DNA from: Sialis fuliginosa
Lineage: Eukaryota > Arthropoda > Insecta > Megaloptera > Sialidae
Assembly: GCA_961205875.1 (NCBI GenBank)
Contig: OY540813.1
Coordinates: forward strand, 1,583,001 to 1,647,000
Direction: 5' to 3'
DNA: 64,000 bases
Shown here piece after piece: positions 12,052 to 24,024 of this stretch. A model generated the notes under the pieces. That model was not told the DNA's origin, did no database searches, and was given only the letters and a program-made list of their open reading frames with translations. The number at the start of each line of letters is the position of its first letter. Positions within the stretch are counted from its first letter, which is position 1. Position numbers and translations under genes: made by a program.

Positions 12052-13148
12052 TTAAATTTTTTTAACAAATGTCCTTCTAAACCAACCAGAAATGCTGTCC
12101 CAAATTCTGAAAATTAAAAAAATTAAAATCAATTTAGTGTACTATGGGCTTATAACAATTCGCTTACAACAGATTCAAAAATATTAAAACAAACATCATC
12201 GGTTATCTTTTTCTAAGGCGGAGCTTATATAGTTGCATCATTTTAAATAAAAACACAAATATACGTCCATTTCAATAATTAATTGTATATCAAACTTTAA
12301 CATATATATTTAAATACTAAAATTCAGAATATCAAATATTTATTGCCATAAAATTTATTTATAAAATTTTCAATAGATTACATAATAATTTAATCGCACA
12401 AATATATATGAGTACCTATTATAAACGAAGAGTAGTTCTTTATCTAGTAAATGAGTTTCAAAATATCTGTCTTTTTTTGGTACATGGAGAAATGATTTAA
12501 ATATTATAATAATCAAATGGGAAGAGTCTACTTAGTTTGTAATAAGCGAAATTGAATGAAAATCGGTCGATCACTTCTGCATGCGAATCTATCTTTTGAA
12601 AAAGACTCGTAATACTTTAGATTTATATAATTTAATAATAGAACCTTTCAACCACGTAACACTTTTTTTTTTTTTTTGAACCCACCCTCCCCCCACCTAA
12701 TTCCTTGTAGACAATAACCTTTGATGCCCCCCTCTTTCCCTTTCTAATAATATTACAATAAAAATTGATAATAAAATGCAATAATTTTTATTAATATATG
12801 AAAGAATATTACCTAACATTTTAATATGACCCTTCCCCCCCCCCCCTTCCGACCTCCATGTAACGGTATTAAGACAATAATATAGCTGTGCCCCCCCCCC
12901 ACACAGTTTGTGGCTTATGGGCGTTCCCTAAATTATTCTTATAAAAACTATAAAAAATAAATTACTTACGTCTGTTCTTGAACTATTCTTCTACAAATTC
13001 CTCTAATAAAAACTTCTCCAGGGGGGCACCTTTCAGGAATTTGAGCAATATACTGACTAAATTCCATAGCATATGATATATTTAATTTAAATAATAATAA
13101 TAATAATAATATAACACATATAAAAGAAAATAACTGTGACTTAAACAT
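12052..13148 (-). CDS. Secapin-like peptide 4 with cationic Trp/Arg tail (two coding exons)
   Basis: Exon 1 is 12970-13148 and exon 2 is 12052-12106; about 77 residues. Exon 1 encodes a very Leu-rich signal peptide ending near NISYA, the lead-in YIAQIPER and C-x10-C as CPPGEVFIRGIC, then RRIVQEQ. The donor is ACAGAC|GTAAGT (phase 2) and the acceptor TTTTCAG|AATTTGG. Read in the matching frame, the second exon gives a short tail with two Trp, two adjacent Arg and a KKI end before TAA, a pattern that can form an amphipathic cationic helix. Without splicing the frame ends one codon after the donor, so a motif-only product is possible if the intron is retained. The tail distinguishes this gene from its neighbours. 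Confidence 0.65.
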
Positions 13149-13631
13149 TTTAATATGAAATTATAATAATATTAAGTATTATAAAATGATATACAATTTC
13201 ATGTAAGCTACCTCAAATGTTTTTTATGTATTTAATTACTAATTTCAAACGTAAGAGAGATTTTTTTTATTTGTTTGAGTTATCATTATGTACACATTTT
13301 CACAATTTCTGATGAAATATTAGATTTAACTTATTGTTTAAAGTGGGTTAATCCAATTACAGAAATATTTTGTAAATCAATATATATATTTTTATAACAA
13401 TTAATTGGAAGGCGCATTTATATCATTTTTGTTTCCTTTTCAATAGAGAGGCATTTCAAAAATTTAAATATAATTTGTTAGCACTTATATGACAGTTCAA
13501 TAACGTTTATTGACAGTTTAGTACATGCTCGATAATTTTTTTTACATTCAAAATCGCAAAATATGTTGCAGAAATGATACCCCAGACTAGCACAAAAAAA
13601 ATATTTTAATTATACAAGTGTCCAACACAGG

Positions 13632-13662
13632 GGTGTTGTCCAAGACTGGTGCCAGTACCTTA
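13632..13662 (+). mobile_element. M1 MITE terminal repeat remnant
   Basis: An isolated right terminus, GTCCAAGACTGGTGCCAGTACC, with no recognisable interior. Confidence 0.55.
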
Positions 13663-13876
13663 ATTTTTTTTAATTTATCTACTAATCAATATTTAATTTT
13701 ATGAATACATTTGATTTGAGTTCAATTTAAAAAAAAAACAGAATATATTAAAAAAATATATATTTTTCAAAGTTTCAAGTTGCAGCAAGATTAAAATTTT
13801 GATAAAAATTACATACCTACATCTGCTTTATAGGTACCAACATGAAATCAAAATATTAGATTTTTTTTTTTTTAAT

Positions 13877-14068
13877 TTAGCGCACTTTTTTTCTGCATCT
13901 TCCATATGCGTAGACTTCACCCTGTTTGCATCTGGTAGGAGCATCGATTATGTTATCGGGTGACCTGTGAGTATCTGGTGTTGTATTGGTACCCCTGCAG
14001 TCGACAAAACACCCCAGAATACTCAAAACGCATAACATAATTGTTGCAATGATTATTCCGATTTTCAT
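13877..14068 (-). CDS. Secapin-like two-Cys secreted peptide 5
   Basis: A single coding exon of 63 residues. The signal peptide (core IGIIIATIMLCVLSILGCF) ends near VDCRG. A hydrophilic Thr/Pro/Asp spacer leads to IIDAPTR, then C-x10-C as CKQGEVYAYGRC and a basic RKKVR end. The lead-in I-I-D-x-P-x-R-C matches the bee secapin shape closely, making this one of the best family examples. A TTTTTTTAG acceptor-like site about 10 bp upstream of the ATG suggests a 5'UTR intron, as in the genes at 21-33 kb. Confidence 0.75.
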   Translation of the reverse strand: MKIGIIIATIMLCVLSILGCFVDCRGTNTTPDTHRSPDNIIDAPTRCKQGEVYAYGRCRKKVR

Positions 14069-14215
14069 TGTTGATAAACTAAAAAAACATTTTACATATA
14101 ATTTAAGATAGAAACCATATTTTTATAAAAAGAATGGCTGTCTAAATAAATAATGAAATGCATGGCCCCCATATCCATTGCTAGAAATACTAGCTGGTCC
14201 CTTTCCATTAAGAAC

Positions 14216-15003
14216 TATATGGGTCATTTCAGAATTCGTTGCAGATAAATTTGTCCCAGAAGATTATTGTTAGTTACATTCAAACTTAGATAATATTTTG
14301 GAATCAATAAACAAAGCACCGCATTCAGGCCCGGATTTATAAATTTGTCGCCCCTAGGCAGTTACGAAAATTGCCGCCCCCCCTCGAAACTAACAGTTTA
14401 ATAAAACTTTTTTTTAATAAAACTCAGGACCTTTAGTTTTTTGGTCGCGTCGGTTTCAAATTTTATAAATTTTTATAAAGTTACATTAGGAAACACTGAA
14501 AGACCTTTTTTTAGTCCTGCTTGAGTTACATGTATAGAGAAATTATTACTTATGGGTTGAAATTTTTACGTCTCGATTTTCGGATGGCAAACTCATCGAT
14601 AATGGAATCAAAATCAAATTCAATTCCTACGAATATAACAATTTTTCAAAGTTTCCACCAAAATTTGCCGCCCTTCAATTCTTGCCGCCCTAGGCAGCTG
14701 CCTACTCTGCCTGCATGGTAAATCCGGGCCTGACCGCATTATTATATATCTTTTATAAAAAGAAATAAATTCCACTTAAAATTTTCCATATGAGTTTATA
14801 TAGAAAACAACTTTGTTACCTTTATTGACCACTATATTACTTTAAAAAAGTAATTTTAAGTGGGATTTATTTCTTTTTATAAAAGATGTTTAATAATACT
14901 TGCTTTGTTTATTGATTCCAAATATTATCTAAGTTTGAATGTAACTAACAATAATCTTCTGGGACAAGTTTATCTGCAACGAATTTTGAAACGACCCATA
15001 TAC
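14216..15003. mobile_element. Terminal-inverted-repeat element hosting a nested hAT-like insertion
   Basis: The left end (TATATGGGTCATTTCAGAAT and onward to about 14325) is repeated inverted at about 14895-15003 (to GAAACGACCCATATAC). A second inverted pair inside spans about 14750-14795 and 14838-14890. The hAT-like element at 14326-14732 is inserted in it. There is no transposase frame. Confidence 0.75.
14326..14732. mobile_element. Non-autonomous hAT-like element, 407 bp, with 8-bp target duplication
   Basis: It starts CAGGCCCGGATTTA and ends TAAATCCGGGCCTG, inverted copies. It is flanked on both sides by the identical octamer ACCGCATT (14318-14325 and 14733-14740). An 8-bp duplication and CA(G)...(C)TG ends are hallmarks of the hAT superfamily. 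No transposase is encoded. Confidence 0.85.
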
Positions 15004-17540
15004 GACTTTTTTAAGGTTAGTTATTTTAATTAATAAAAAATCTTAATGACCAATCACGCTGGACCCCTAGGCTAGAGCCCTGTCACCCCCCCCCCCCTTT
15101 TAAGTTCCATGATGAAATGTCAAAAATAAATAACTTAAAAAAATATATAAGGTACTGGCAACAGTTTTTGTTTGTCTATAATGAAGTATGGACAGTTATA
15201 AAAGCAAAGATGTTTAAAATTATTACATTAAAATAAAACCTATCATAATATTTACCTTTTTGTTTATGTATTTCACAAAAATATATAACTTTTTCTTGTT
15301 TAAAATCGAATTCCAATATTATTCGTATGTAGGTATATTATATTATATTCACGACATATGAACACAGTTTTATACTGCATCAACAGAAAAACAGTTAGCT
15401 ATTTTAAGAAATGTCGACTCTGTTTAAATTCATCTAAGCTACACAGAATTTCGTCATTAGCATTAATAAAAAAAGTACACCTGTAGAAAAAATCTAAATA
15501 ATTTCAATAAAGTTGATTATGAAAATTGACGATTATTGTTTTTGTTTATATATACTATTTTTTCGGTCAGTGGCTCTAAACAAGTTAGTACTTCATCCCC
15601 ACCTTGGGGCACCCTTCTCCACCGTTTTTTTTTCATTCCGTGTAACAATAAAAATAGTGAGGGGGGAGGCAATTGTAACCCCAAAAAGGTACAGTTTCAA
15701 GTCAAGATATTTCGAATAATACGTAAAATGTGTACTATAAGGGGAAAAGTCACTTTGATGATTAAAAAATTCATTTTTTTAAGTTCATATTCAAAAATAT
15801 ATATTTTTTTAATTTATCTAAAATTCTTCCGAAAATTGACTAAGTTGGAGTCAATTTCGTGACCCTCAGAAAACTTGAAACGCGTTTTTCAGCGATAACT
15901 CAAAAACTAATGAACCGATTTTTTCGTAATTTTCATAATCACAGTGACTAAATCTAGCCGATTACACAATCAATTTTAGCCCGGATGTCACCCCCCCCCC
16001 CCCAGCTACTCCACTGCACACAACAATAGCTATTCATATAGATATTGATTTTTTTTTCGATAACCCTTCACTAAAATTTCGATGGACAATTTTTTAATTT
16101 TTTTCAATAAAAATTGGTATTTGATAAGTTGAATATATACTTTATAAAATGTCCTTTACCCGATCCTAAAATAATTAGTTATATCTTTGAAAAAAATTCC
16201 CAAACATTGACAATTTTTTCACCCATTACAGTGATTTTTCTAGGCAGGTCGATATGGCTAACAAAAAATATAAATTATTATCTACATACATTTTTTACAG
16301 TGTACGATTAAAAAAGCAATGTAGGCACGCATTACGAACACGTGATTTCTATTTGAGTATATGTAAACATTAATTAGCAACGCTAATATAAGAACAAATA
16401 GTCATATTTACTTTAAAATATATTTCTTAAAAAGTATATAGCAAAAATTATATATGTATAACAAAAATTTATCGGCCAAAACTAGAAAATGCTAAGAATA
16501 ATATAAATTTGTCAGAAGACAAACTGTCTTTTTCCATTTTTTTACCATAATATTTGATTAATTAATTTAAAACTTACTTTTTATCTTTAAAAAATTCGTA
16601 TTGTTTGGAACCACTTAAAGGTGCATTTTTGAGTTAGAAAAAAATATAAAAATAGGGTCATATTCTACTAATTGAGATCTACCTTTTGACACGTCTAGAT
16701 ATGAAAATAAATATAAAAAATTGTATGACCCCCTCACTATTTCTCCAAAATTTGAAAAAATATTGTTGCTTTAGTATTTGTCGTTGGTAAACTCACCAAA
16801 GCCTCGTTACCAACTTTTTCAGATTTTTAGAGTTAGTAATTATCAAATTAGAGCTAGAAAAAAAAATCCAACACGCTTTGGAATTAATTTTTTTGTTTTT
16901 TGATTTAGAAAAAATAAGAAAGAGGGTCAAATTCTACTGGTTTGATTATACATTTTGACGTGCACAGGCCTTAGTATAGAAAAATATTTTTTGCCTAGCT
17001 TTAGCTCCTTATCCCCCCCCCCCCTTCCCCCTTACATTATATTTTGTTTTGACTGTAAAGGACGGACGAACGGACGACAAAATGAGATTAATAGGATTTA
17101 ATTGGAATCCTTAAAAGATTTAAAAAGTTTTACAATTACTTTTTTTATTTTATCATCTTAATAATGTCTTTATTTCAAAATTTGAAAATACAAAGTAAAT
17201 ATACAAAAAAAAAATTAACACCTAATAATTAAAGTTACATTTTCTCTTCTAGTTATAGTGGAGCTCTTTAAATCGATCTGAAAATTAAGAAAATATTGTA
17301 AAAAATAATTTTAAATTACTAGCATATATGCACTTTCAATGGGGTGTTAATTCTGTGTTATAATCTACGGATTTGTTTTAGAATTTAGAACAGTTGTACT
17401 CCAATTTATTAAAATGTGCAGCGCCACTGTTTTAATACTGTTGTTTTTAATTTTTAATTACGTGTATTCGATAAAATATTAATAAATGTCATAGAACTGT
17501 TATTTGAATTTGATATCCTATGAATGAAAATTAGCAAATT
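15004..17540. other. Gene-free interval
   Basis: It holds an M1-like terminal fragment near 15151-15172 (AAGGTACTGGCAACAG), poly-C runs near 15086, 15990 and 17011, and AT-rich sequence. A possible acceptor, TTAATTTTCAG, on the minus strand at about 17279-17289 could start a 3'UTR exon of array gene 6, but this is unproven. Open frames at 15513-15862 and 16114-16311 have no supporting feature. Confidence 0.5.
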
Positions 17541-17545
17541 TCATT

Positions 17546-18131
17546 CTATTTCTTTATTAAAAAATAAATCAATTTATACTTCATCGTGTAATATCTTTGG
17601 AAGGGTATATTTTACTAAAAATGTTGCTGAACCTTTTTTATAGAAAATTTAATCCTCTGCAAAAAAGGTAGAAACAATTTTCACGTACAATAAATGATTC
17701 TTGAGATATTTTGAAAAAAATATCAATTTTGGGGCACTTTACTCTTTGATTTTTTTCTTTCAATTAATAATCTTTACGAAGGAAATAATTACATAGAATA
17801 TCCATAGTTAATTAATTACTTATATATAAACAAATATACTATTTCTTTATTAAAAAATAAATCAATTTATACTTCATCGTGTAATATCTTTGGAAGGGTA
17901 TATTTTACTAAAAATGTTGCTGAACCTTTTTTATAGAAGATTTAATCCTCTGCAAAAAAGGTAGAAACAATTTTTACGTACAATGAATGATTCTTGAGAT
18001 ATTTTGAAAAAAATATAAATTTTGGGGCACTTTACTCTTTAATTTTTTTCTTTCGATTGATAATCTTTACGAAGGAAATAATTACATAGAATATCCATAA
18101 TTAATTAATTACTTATATATAAACAAATATC
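17546..18131. repeat. Direct tandem duplication, two ~293-bp copies
   Basis: Copy 1 is 17546-17838 and copy 2 is 17839-18131, each starting TATTTCTTTATTAAAAAATA and differing at only a few bases. The second copy ends about 25 bp before the stop codon of array gene 6, so the duplication lies directly in its 3' flank. Confidence 0.85.
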
Positions 18132-18155
18132 AAAAAGAAAACACATATTCACCGT

Positions 18156-18359
18156 CTAAACCATATATCTACATAAACCATTTCTGTCTCTCAATTCTCC
18201 AGGATTTTTGCACGGTAGTAAAGGAGTCCTTCCTATATTGCCGGTTGTCACATTTTTTCCACTTTTTTCTTGTTTTGTTCTAGATATTTTTTTCCCCCCC
18301 ACAATGGTTAACAAATACAAAACAAATATTATAAAAACTCGAATATTAAATAGTTTCAT
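18156..18359 (-). CDS. Secapin-like two-Cys secreted peptide 6
   Basis: 67 residues in one coding exon. The signal peptide (core VFIIFVLYLLTIV) is followed by a Lys/Ser/Thr-rich spacer and a C-terminal C-x12-C, CKNPGELRDRNGLC, then RYMV. The motif has the R-D-R-N-G variant also seen at 36.0 and 50.9 kb. A possible donor (ACG|GTGAAT) follows the TAG stop and would place an intron in the 3'UTR. The 293-bp tandem duplication abuts its 3' end. Confidence 0.68.
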   Translation of the reverse strand: MKLFNIRVFIIFVLYLLTIVGGKKISRTKQEKSGKNVTTGNIGRTPLLPCKNPGELRDRNGLCRYMV

Positions 18360-18369
18360 TTTGACAACT

Positions 18370-21040
18370 GTACAGTTCAGTTTAAATTAATTTGTTTTTA
18401 AACTATTTTAAATAAATTTTTGGGTAAATACGATAACCTTACTGTATATTTTTGATATCACTCTTTTTTTTTTTTTAAGTAAATATTATGTGATAAAATT
18501 CTATTATTAATATTGTTTATAAAATGAATCAAAAAAATTGTAACTACGTAAATATTATGAAATAAACAATTTTTGAAATTTTTTAAAATGCGTATAAGTA
18601 AGTCTTGAGGCTTCCGCGGTGATCTTGATATATATTTTGGCTCCTGGGTGTAAGCCGCGTCGATTTGGTCGGATATTTAAAAAGGGCATCTTTTATATTA
18701 CTCAAAATAAAAATAGTGTTTTTCCGACTATTTTAAAAACTGTTATTTTATTTTCAATAATTTCCGGTTTTACCGGAAGTGGTGTCAACTTCTGTTTTTA
18801 AAACGGAAACTCGTTTTTTTTATTACAATATCTTATTCTAAAAATACGTAATAAAAGAAAAATGTGTCGACTTTTTAAATTTTTTTTAATTTTTTAGACC
18901 GGAAACCGTAAATGATTTTAAAAGAGCTACAAAATTTGTTAGCTATCTAGCACTTTCAATGGGGTATTAATTATGTTTATTATCTATGGGTTTGTTTTAG
19001 AAATTTAAATCAGTGATACTTCAACTTATTTTAACACAGTTGGTGACATTGACGTCTGAATGTACCAAGCAGTGGCGAAGCGTCCATGGAAGCAGGGGAA
19101 GCAGTGCTTCCCTTTCTTTCTGGGTAATTAATACAAATCTGTGTTTTCAGTTAATAAATAATTTTAAAATATTAAAACATTTTTTACCCAAAAGTCAAAA
19201 ATAACATTTAATATTAATTTACACGTTCAATTATACAACTATAATACCTCTACGTCTTATTTTCTTGTATTTTAGTCGATTTTTGTATGACGAGTTGAAG
19301 TTCACTGTAGGAAATTTCACTAAAAAATTTCGAATTTTTGATTTCGTTAAAAGTATATTTATTGTATAGAAAATGACGTGAAAAGTTGTTTGTTTCAAAC
19401 CGCAGGTCTATATCTTTAACCGTTCTCGAGATATAGCCTCTCAAAGTTTTAGTTTTTTCAAATTTTTGGAGAAAAAAGGCCATAACTTTTGAACGCGTGG
19501 TCGGAATTGATTTTAGTTGACGGATTTGGAATCAGCGTGTCAAAATCTATATAATGACATGTATAATACCTTAAAACTCGGGAAAAAAAATTTCGTGAAA
19601 AATCGTAAAAATTCAAAGGGGTATACCTTAAAAAAAATGTCGATTTTTGACCAAAATTTTTTTGTCTGATTTTAAAGTATTATACATGTCATTATATAGA
19701 TTTTGACACGCTGATTCCAAATCCGTCAACTAAAATCAATTCCGACCACGCGTTCAAAAGTTATGACCGTTTTTCTCCAAAAATTTGAAAAAACTAAAAC
19801 TTTGAGAGGCTATATCTCGAGAACGGTTTGAGATACAGACCTGCGGTTTGAAACAAACAACTTTTCACGTCATTTTCTATACAATTAACATACTTTTAAC
19901 GAAATCAAAATTCAAAAAATTTTAGTGAAATTTCCTGCAGAGTAAACTTCAATTCGTCATACAAATATCGACTAAAATAAGATGTAGAATCATTAAGTTA
20001 CTATATAAATGCAACACTGTATATTCAGTTGCCTATGTCATTATTTTATAACAAACATGGCTGAAAAAGAATATATAGAAAGACTTTGAAAAATACAATT
20101 TAATGGAACCAATTAACCGTGTAAATGGAGGGAATAGTTAATTATAGTTGTGTATAGTATATATTAATTAATTATTACAACCCATTTTAAAATTTAGAGG
20201 GTGGGGGTGGGGGGGGGGAGTATAGTATAACCAACAATGTAAGATTGTATATTAAATAACCTATAGGTAGTATTTTTATTTTATAATTATTTATTATTTA
20301 TTAATTACATATTTTGCTTCCTCGCAATATCGAAGATACGAGAAGCTTTGTGATCGTTTTTTAGAATAAGACAAAAAAATCTCCGATTTCAAAATTTTAA
20401 ATTGATCTTTCCATTTAAGGTCAGGACAAACACTTTTCGTTACGTGTCTATCTGTCTGTCCTCTGAATCCTTAGCACACCATAACTCATGAAATATTGAA
20501 CTGATATTAATGAAACTTGGTTGGTTGGTTGGGTCTGGATTGAGGACGGTCTCATTTCAAAATCGTATGTAAGGGGGAGGGGTGACATCCCAAAATATTT
20601 ATATTTTCAAGATATCTCAAGAACGACACATGTTACGTGAATTTTTTTTACATCATTCAATTTCCTATATTATGGGTCTACAACGTTTGTTGTAAAATAT
20701 TCCCTTACAAAGATTTATCTCAATTTACTTTAAAAAATCGTGTTTTTTTTTTTTTTTTTAATTGATATTTACTTTGACATTTTGACGTTTTAAATTATTT
20801 TGACATTTGCATAAATTTACTTTTAGATTGAAATTGTCAAAAAATTAAAAATATACGAAAAAATAATCAGGTGCGTCTTAAGAAAAATTTCGAACTAATA
20901 TTTTTTAGTAAAATTGTATAAAAATTAAATGGTTAACCAATTCCTGGTAATTTATCGGTTTTTATTTAAATTGTTCAATAATTAACTACCTTTGATGAAT
21001 TTAGCACGAGGAAGTACTGTGCATTTACTTACTTGGCAGA
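18370..21040. other. Gene-free repeat region
   Basis: It holds a remnant of the hairpin element at 18603-18670 (CTTGAGGCTTCCGCGGTGAT, full copies at 37220 and 44107), a large palindrome at 19248-19988, a dispersed repeat at about 20312-20530 (AATATCGAAGATACGAGAAG; relatives at 9805 and 59040), and a repeat at about 20640-21040 that is inverted at 22795-23010 and recurs at 48665-48925. No gene is seen. Confidence 0.55.
19248..19988. repeat. Large palindrome, ~740 bp (copy 1)
   Basis: Each half contains TAGTTGACGGATTTGGAATC, ATAATGACATGTATAATACC and CGAGATATAGCCTCTCAAAG. The halves are inverted copies around about 19620. A second copy is at about 52288-52940. An open frame at 19250-19483 is a by-product of the arm and is not called. 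Confidence 0.85.
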
Positions 21041-21054
21041 TTTTCTTGGCAGTA

Positions 21055-21252
21055 TTAGTTAAATATATCTCTACAGCGTCCATTCACATATTTTTGTCCT
21101 TCTTTACAAATCACCAAAGGTGCACGAATTATATATTCATGTTGGTCATGATCTTTAGATGGGTCATAATTATCTGCTTGCTGTGCTCCGCTTTTAAGTA
21201 CACACATCAGCATAACGTACAAAATTGTAAATATTAAAAACAATAACCGCAT
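21055..21252 (-). CDS. Secapin-like two-Cys secreted peptide 7
   Basis: 65 residues in one coding exon. The leader MRLLFLIFTILYVMLM is shared almost unchanged with the genes at 23.2, 25.9, 27.2 and 30.4 kb, and cleavage is likely near KSGAQQ. An acidic spacer leads to YIIRAPLVI, then C-x10-C as CKEGQKYVNGRC and RDIFN. The ATG is preceded by an acceptor (TTTCAG|GTAGG, exon from 21276), and a donor at 22122 follows a probable start site, giving a ~850-nt 5'UTR intron. A repeat sequence begins at its 3' end. Confidence 0.78.
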   Translation of the reverse strand: MRLLFLIFTILYVMLMCVLKSGAQQADNYDPSKDHDQHEYIIRAPLVICKEGQKYVNGRCRDIFN

Positions 21253-21479
21253 GTCTACTTGGTTTTATATACCTACCTGAAATAGTAAAAATTACACTTA
21301 TTGCTGGTAATATCTATAAAATTAATTAATAACAACATTATAGTAAAATATAATCAAGGAAAATCATTTTTATCTAGGGCCCAAATAAGGGCTGAACAAA
21401 ATTTACTTTTTTTGTATTAGTTCAAAAACAGAGAACAGTGAAATTTTATATCTAGAATATATTATGTAATGTTCTATTT

Positions 21480-21995
21480 TTAGAGTTCCGAAGAAAATTA
21501 GGAACCCTTATAGTTCTCAGTCCGTCTGTCTGTCTGTCTGTATGTCACAGCCCTCCCATTTTCTCATTTATATACCTAATCAGATAAAATTTTGTACGGA
21601 TGTAAATTGATAACCAAAAAAATAAATGATAAGATTTTGTCGAAACATCCCCCCCCCCCTCCCATTTTTTGTACTAAAAAACTTATTCACTTACCCCATT
21701 GATAAGTCTCTTAAAATGCAACAAAAAATTTATAAGAACCTTTTGATTTTAACCCTTCAGTCACGATATATTTACTTTTTTAAGTCGTTATCAGAGTGCC
21801 CCCCCCCCCTCTAATTTCTATACTATAGATGAAAAAATCTTACTTAAACTCCAAAATGTAGTCATTAATTAGTACTTTAAATAAAAAACTATAACAAACA
21901 ATTTTTTTTTACTTTATATTGTAGAAATGACAATATTAGTGAGAATGACTACGGAACCCTATCATGTGTGTGCTTAACACACACTTGACCGTTTT
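21480..21995. repeat. Dispersed interspersed repeat, copy 2
   Basis: Same block order as 1905-2375: GTTCCGAAGAAAATTAGGAA, then (GTCT)n, a CCCC-rich middle and GACTACGGAACCCTATCA with a GTGTGTG/CACACAC hairpin. It lies inside the inferred 5'UTR intron of array gene 7. Confidence 0.6.
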
Positions 21996-22115
21996 TATTA
22001 TTATAACAAATAAAAATACATACAAGTAAAAATAAAAAAATAAAACATTTTTTAATTTGAAAATTTGAAAATTAATAATAAGTATATACCTACTAACTAT
22101 ATTAATATAATAATA

Positions 22116-22257
22116 TACTTACCCAATTTTCTTACAATAACTGCACAAATTTAAACTTTAGTAAATTGTATAAAAGTAAATATTATTTTTATTCTGACCA
22201 AGAAATTATCAGAAAAATAATCAAAATTTTAAATTAGCACTTTAACCTCAAGATTAA
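22116..22257 (-). promoter_or_regulatory. Core promoter, first noncoding exon and shared upstream block of gene 7
   Basis: In gene orientation: an upstream block at 22223-22257 (ATCTTGAGGTTAAAGTGCTA...), TATACA at 22167-22172, an initiator GTGCAGTT with probable start A at 22142, about 20 nt of leader, and a GTAAGT donor at 22121-22122. The TATA-to-start spacing is about 30 nt, as expected. The arrangement matches the promoter of the gene at 25.9 kb. Confidence 0.6.
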
Positions 22258-22794
22258 AAATAAAAATAAACATTACAAAAAATATATTATTATTATTATT
22301 ATTCTTTGGACAGTGGAGGGGGGGGGGGGGGGTTACATAAGCATGAATGTGAGTTACGTTGCCTATATACATATGTTTATTTTATCATATAACTTCTTTT
22401 GTATAAAAATATTTTTTAATTACACAAGCTGACAGTATTTTGCTGTCTTTACCTGAATAGGTTATTTCGGAGGTTTTTAGGGTGCTGAAACCGAATCCGT
22501 TGCCCAAATTGATTCATCACGTTATGTTTTTGAGATAACCGAACCTAAAATACCCAAAAAATACGATTTTGGCAATTTTTTCGTTCACGGTAAAAAATAA
22601 TACCTAATGTATTTTCTCTTTAAAAGTTATTTCAACTTTTTACTATATAGTACGATTATTTTTTCGTCGAGATATGCTAGGCTGAAGATATGATATTTTT
22701 ATTAATATGAAGGACAAAAGTTACACAATGGATTTTATTATATTAAATATAACAATATCTTCAAACTAGTACATTTCAGTGAAAAAATCGCACA

Positions 22795-23010
22795 GTAAAA
22801 AATAAATAAAAATCTGCCAAGTAAATGTACAGTGCTTCCTCTTGCTAAATTCACCGAAAATAGTTAATTATTGAACAATTTAAATAAAAACCGATAAAGT
22901 GTTCAGATAAATTGCCTGACATTGATTAACCTGTTAATTTTTTTACAATTTTACTAAAAAATAACAGTTTTTTTTTTTTCTCAAAACGCACCTGATTATT
23001 TTTTCGTATA
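22795..23010. repeat. Inverted copy of the 20640-21040 repeat
   Basis: It contains CTGCCAAGTAAATGTACAGT and AATTATTGAACAATTTAAAT in the opposite orientation to 20900-21040. A further copy lies at 48665-48925. Confidence 0.65.
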
Positions 23011-23243
23011 TTTTTATTTTTTGCAATTTGGACAAAATTTTTGACAGTTCCATTACAATAATGAATATAGTATTTAAATTTTAGTAATTTGTTTAATACT
23101 ATAATACAATAATATAAATAAAATTTATTAATCGTAAAAAAATGTAAAAATGTTTGTGTTACTATGGAAACAGTAAACACTGAAATGTCAATGAAAAAGC
23201 CTACTTTTTTACACGGTTGTAGAAAAGTATTTTATGTTATTTA

Positions 23244-23651
23244 TTATTGTATATATCTACAACGCCCATGAACTAAAGTTTTTCCATATTTACAACGGTC
23301 CAATCTTGGAGCTCGAACTAAATGTTTATGAAATCTACCTGCTTTAATCGGTTTCTTTAGTTCACTTCGAATTTTTAAAAATTTTAAATGAACTAAAGTT
23401 TTTCCATGTTTACAACGGTTCAATCTTGGAGCTCGAACTAAATGTTTATGAAATCTACCTGCTTTACTTGATTTTTTTAGTTCACTTCGATTCTTTAAAT
23501 TACTTAGATCATTTTCTGGCAATGTCTCGTTTTTTGGAAGAAATTTTGGTTCACTTTGATTATTTAGGTCAAGTTCTTCATCTGCCTCGCTTTTAGGTAC
23601 AAATATCAGCATAGCGTACAATATTATAAAGATTAATAACATTACCCGCAT
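23244..23651 (-). CDS. Secapin-like peptide 8 with an internal motif duplication
   Basis: 135 residues, about twice its neighbours. The leader MRVMLLIFIILYAMLIFVPK is followed by an acidic/Asn-rich spacer. Then come two copies of a 40-residue unit, each with KAGRFHKHLVRAPRL and RCK-YGKTLVH or RCK-HGKTLVH. Only the C-terminal unit keeps the closing GRC and so has a full C-x10-C pair; the upstream unit runs on as LKFLKIRSEL instead. The duplication is exactly 120 bp (repeats begin at 23268 and 23388) and stays in frame. An acceptor lies just before the ATG (TTTCAG|AATATT, exon from 23670), with a donor at 24024. The one unpaired cysteine left in the first unit is unusual for the family. Confidence 0.75.
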   Translation of the reverse strand: MRVMLLIFIILYAMLIFVPKSEADEELDLNNQSEPKFLPKNETLPENDLSNLKNRSELKKSSKAGRFHKHLVRAPRLNRCKHGKTLVHLKFLKIRSELKKPIKAGRFHKHLVRAPRLDRCKYGKTLVHGRCRYIQ

Positions 23652-24024
23652 TTTGACTTATTTTAATATTCTGAAACAGAAAAATTACACATAAAAATTC
23701 TTCTTCGTGTAGGGAGATATATATTTATAAGGGTAAAAGTTAGTTTACTTTTCTTATAGAAAATTTAATACTCTATAAAATTTTCTCGTAACATTTGTCG
23801 TTTTTGAGATATTTTGAAAAAAAAATTACCAGACGCAACCAAAAAAACAAAGTTTCATTAAAATCGGTTCAGTAGTAATGACAAACACACGCACACAGAT
23901 AGATAAACATGGAAAAAAGTGTTTATTTTGACCTAAAATCGAAATAATCTAAAAAATACTACAGATAATATTATTTTTCAAATTTGAATTTAATTTACTT
24001 CATATTATTATTTCATATGCTTAC

